The notes beneath the pieces are model-generated. The model saw nothing but the letters and a program-made list of their open reading frames with translations. It did not search any database and had not been told where the DNA came from. A DNA stretch of 64,000 nucleotides from Fen-999 sp044220545 (lineage in GTDB: Bacteria; Pseudomonadota; Gammaproteobacteria; Burkholderiales; Rhodocyclaceae), in the NCBI GenBank assembly GCA_044220545.1, contig JBGAQX010000005.1, positions 1 to 64,000 on the forward strand, written 5' to 3'. Below, piece by piece: positions 63,432 through 64,000 of this stretch (positions within the stretch are counted from its first letter, which is position 1; every line of letters begins with the position of its first letter). A program made the translations under genes and the position numbers.

Positions 63432-64000
63432 ATGACCGAACCGACCGCAATCACTTCCCCGGACGACAACCACCTCCTCGCCGAGCGCCGCGCCAAGCTG
63501 GCCGAGTGGCGGAAGACCGGCAACGCCTACCCCAACGATTTTCGCCGCGAGAACACCGCCGGCAAGCTGGACGAACTGTACGGCGCCAAGGAACGCGAGG
63601 AGCTGGAGACGCTGCCCATCGAGGTAAAAGTCGCCGGCCGCATCATGCTCAAGCGCGTCATGGGCAAGGCCAGTTTCGTCACCATTCAGGATCTCTCCGG
63701 CCGCATCCAGCTCTATGTCACCCGGGACAGCCTCGGCGAGGATGGCTACGGCGACTTCAAGCGCTGGGACCTGGGCGACATCATCGGCGCGGTCGGCACC
63801 TTGATGAAGACCAAGACCGGCGAACTGACCATCCATTGCTCGGAGATCCGGCTGCTCACGAAGGCACTGCGTCCGCTGCCGGAGAAATTCCACGGTCTCT
63901 CGGACGTCGAGCAGAAGTACCGCCAGCGCTACCTGGACCTCATCACCAACGACCAGACGCGCTTCACCTTCGTCGCCCGCAGCCGGATGATCGGCTCGAT
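63432..64000 (+). CDS. lysS: Lysyl-tRNA synthetase, N-terminal part (runs off the window)
   Basis: The first 189 codons of class II LysRS are present. They contain the anticodon-binding OB domain (VAGRIMLKRVMGKASFVTIQ, GRIQLYVTRD, GTLMKTKTGELTIH) and the start of the catalytic part (EQKYRQRYLDLI, FVARSRMI). The frame is open to the window edge. It begins 7 nt after vapC. lysS after prfB is a common bacterial order, here split by an uncharacterised gene and the toxin-antitoxin pair. Confidence 0.95.
   Translation, partial: MTEPTAITSPDDNHLLAERRAKLAEWRKTGNAYPNDFRRENTAGKLDELYGAKEREELETLPIEVKVAGRIMLKRVMGKASFVTIQDLSGRIQLYVTRDSLGEDGYGDFKRWDLGDIIGAVGTLMKTKTGELTIHCSEIRLLTKALRPLPEKFHGLSDVEQKYRQRYLDLITNDQTRFTFVARSRMIGS

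Overview
The window is one contiguous piece of a high-GC (roughly two-thirds G+C by eye) betaproteobacterial chromosome. The exosortase B/EpsI/EpsF/EpsG set, many PEP-CTERM proteins, an fdsGBACD-type formate dehydrogenase, and paired aat and bpt genes point to the Rhodocyclales or a close relative. That placement is inferred from gene content. I saw no rRNA, tRNA, insertion sequence, prophage or CRISPR array.

1-16837 is an exopolysaccharide locus on the + strand, apparently one long operon. It runs from the tail of an export protein through epsF, epsG, xrtB, epsI, gmd, fcl, a Wzx-type flippase, glycosyltransferases, an FkbM methyltransferase, a Wzy-like polymerase and a secreted clan-A glycoside hydrolase. 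Many neighbours overlap by 1-4 nt. A second unit (17007-21464) makes amino-sugar precursors: a UDP-HexNAc dehydrogenase, GlmS and WecB. The initiating glycosyl-1-phosphate transferase is not in the window and is presumably upstream.

21703-33283 holds six PEP-CTERM proteins, the likely exosortase substrates. They are interleaved with a PilZ protein, a CYTH phosphatase, a secreted ExeM-type nuclease and a secreted 5'-nucleotidase. Nuclease, PEP-CTERM protein and 5'-nucleotidase (26752-32388) form an operon closed by a strong terminator, suggesting use of extracellular DNA for phosphate and nucleosides at the cell surface or in the matrix.

33373-41276 has a rhomboid protease, a CBS-GGDEF-EAL protein, and an acuI - response regulator - prpE operon for propionate/acrylate metabolism. 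The regulator in that operon has a GGDEF-like domain that has lost its signature. An NlpC/P60 peptidase is divergent from it.

41459-47260 is a ferric-iron ABC transporter whose genes are split and partly inverted around a pilin gene, with Fur-like boxes at both promoters. The ATPase gene runs into aat and bpt (N-degron aminoacyl transferases). A MntA-HepT toxin-antitoxin pair follows (47409-48097), preceded by a 16-codon coupled leader ORF.

48161-53934 (minus) is the NAD-linked molybdenum formate dehydrogenase operon, with every junction overlapping by 4 nt. Upstream on the same strand are an SRPBCC protein, lolD and a lolC/E permease. Divergent from these are an RpfE-type protein coupled to recJ, then a Bax-inhibitor-1 protein, prfB with its programmed +1 frameshift, an uncharacterised protein, a Phd-VapC pair with a duplicated operator, and the start of lysS at the window edge.
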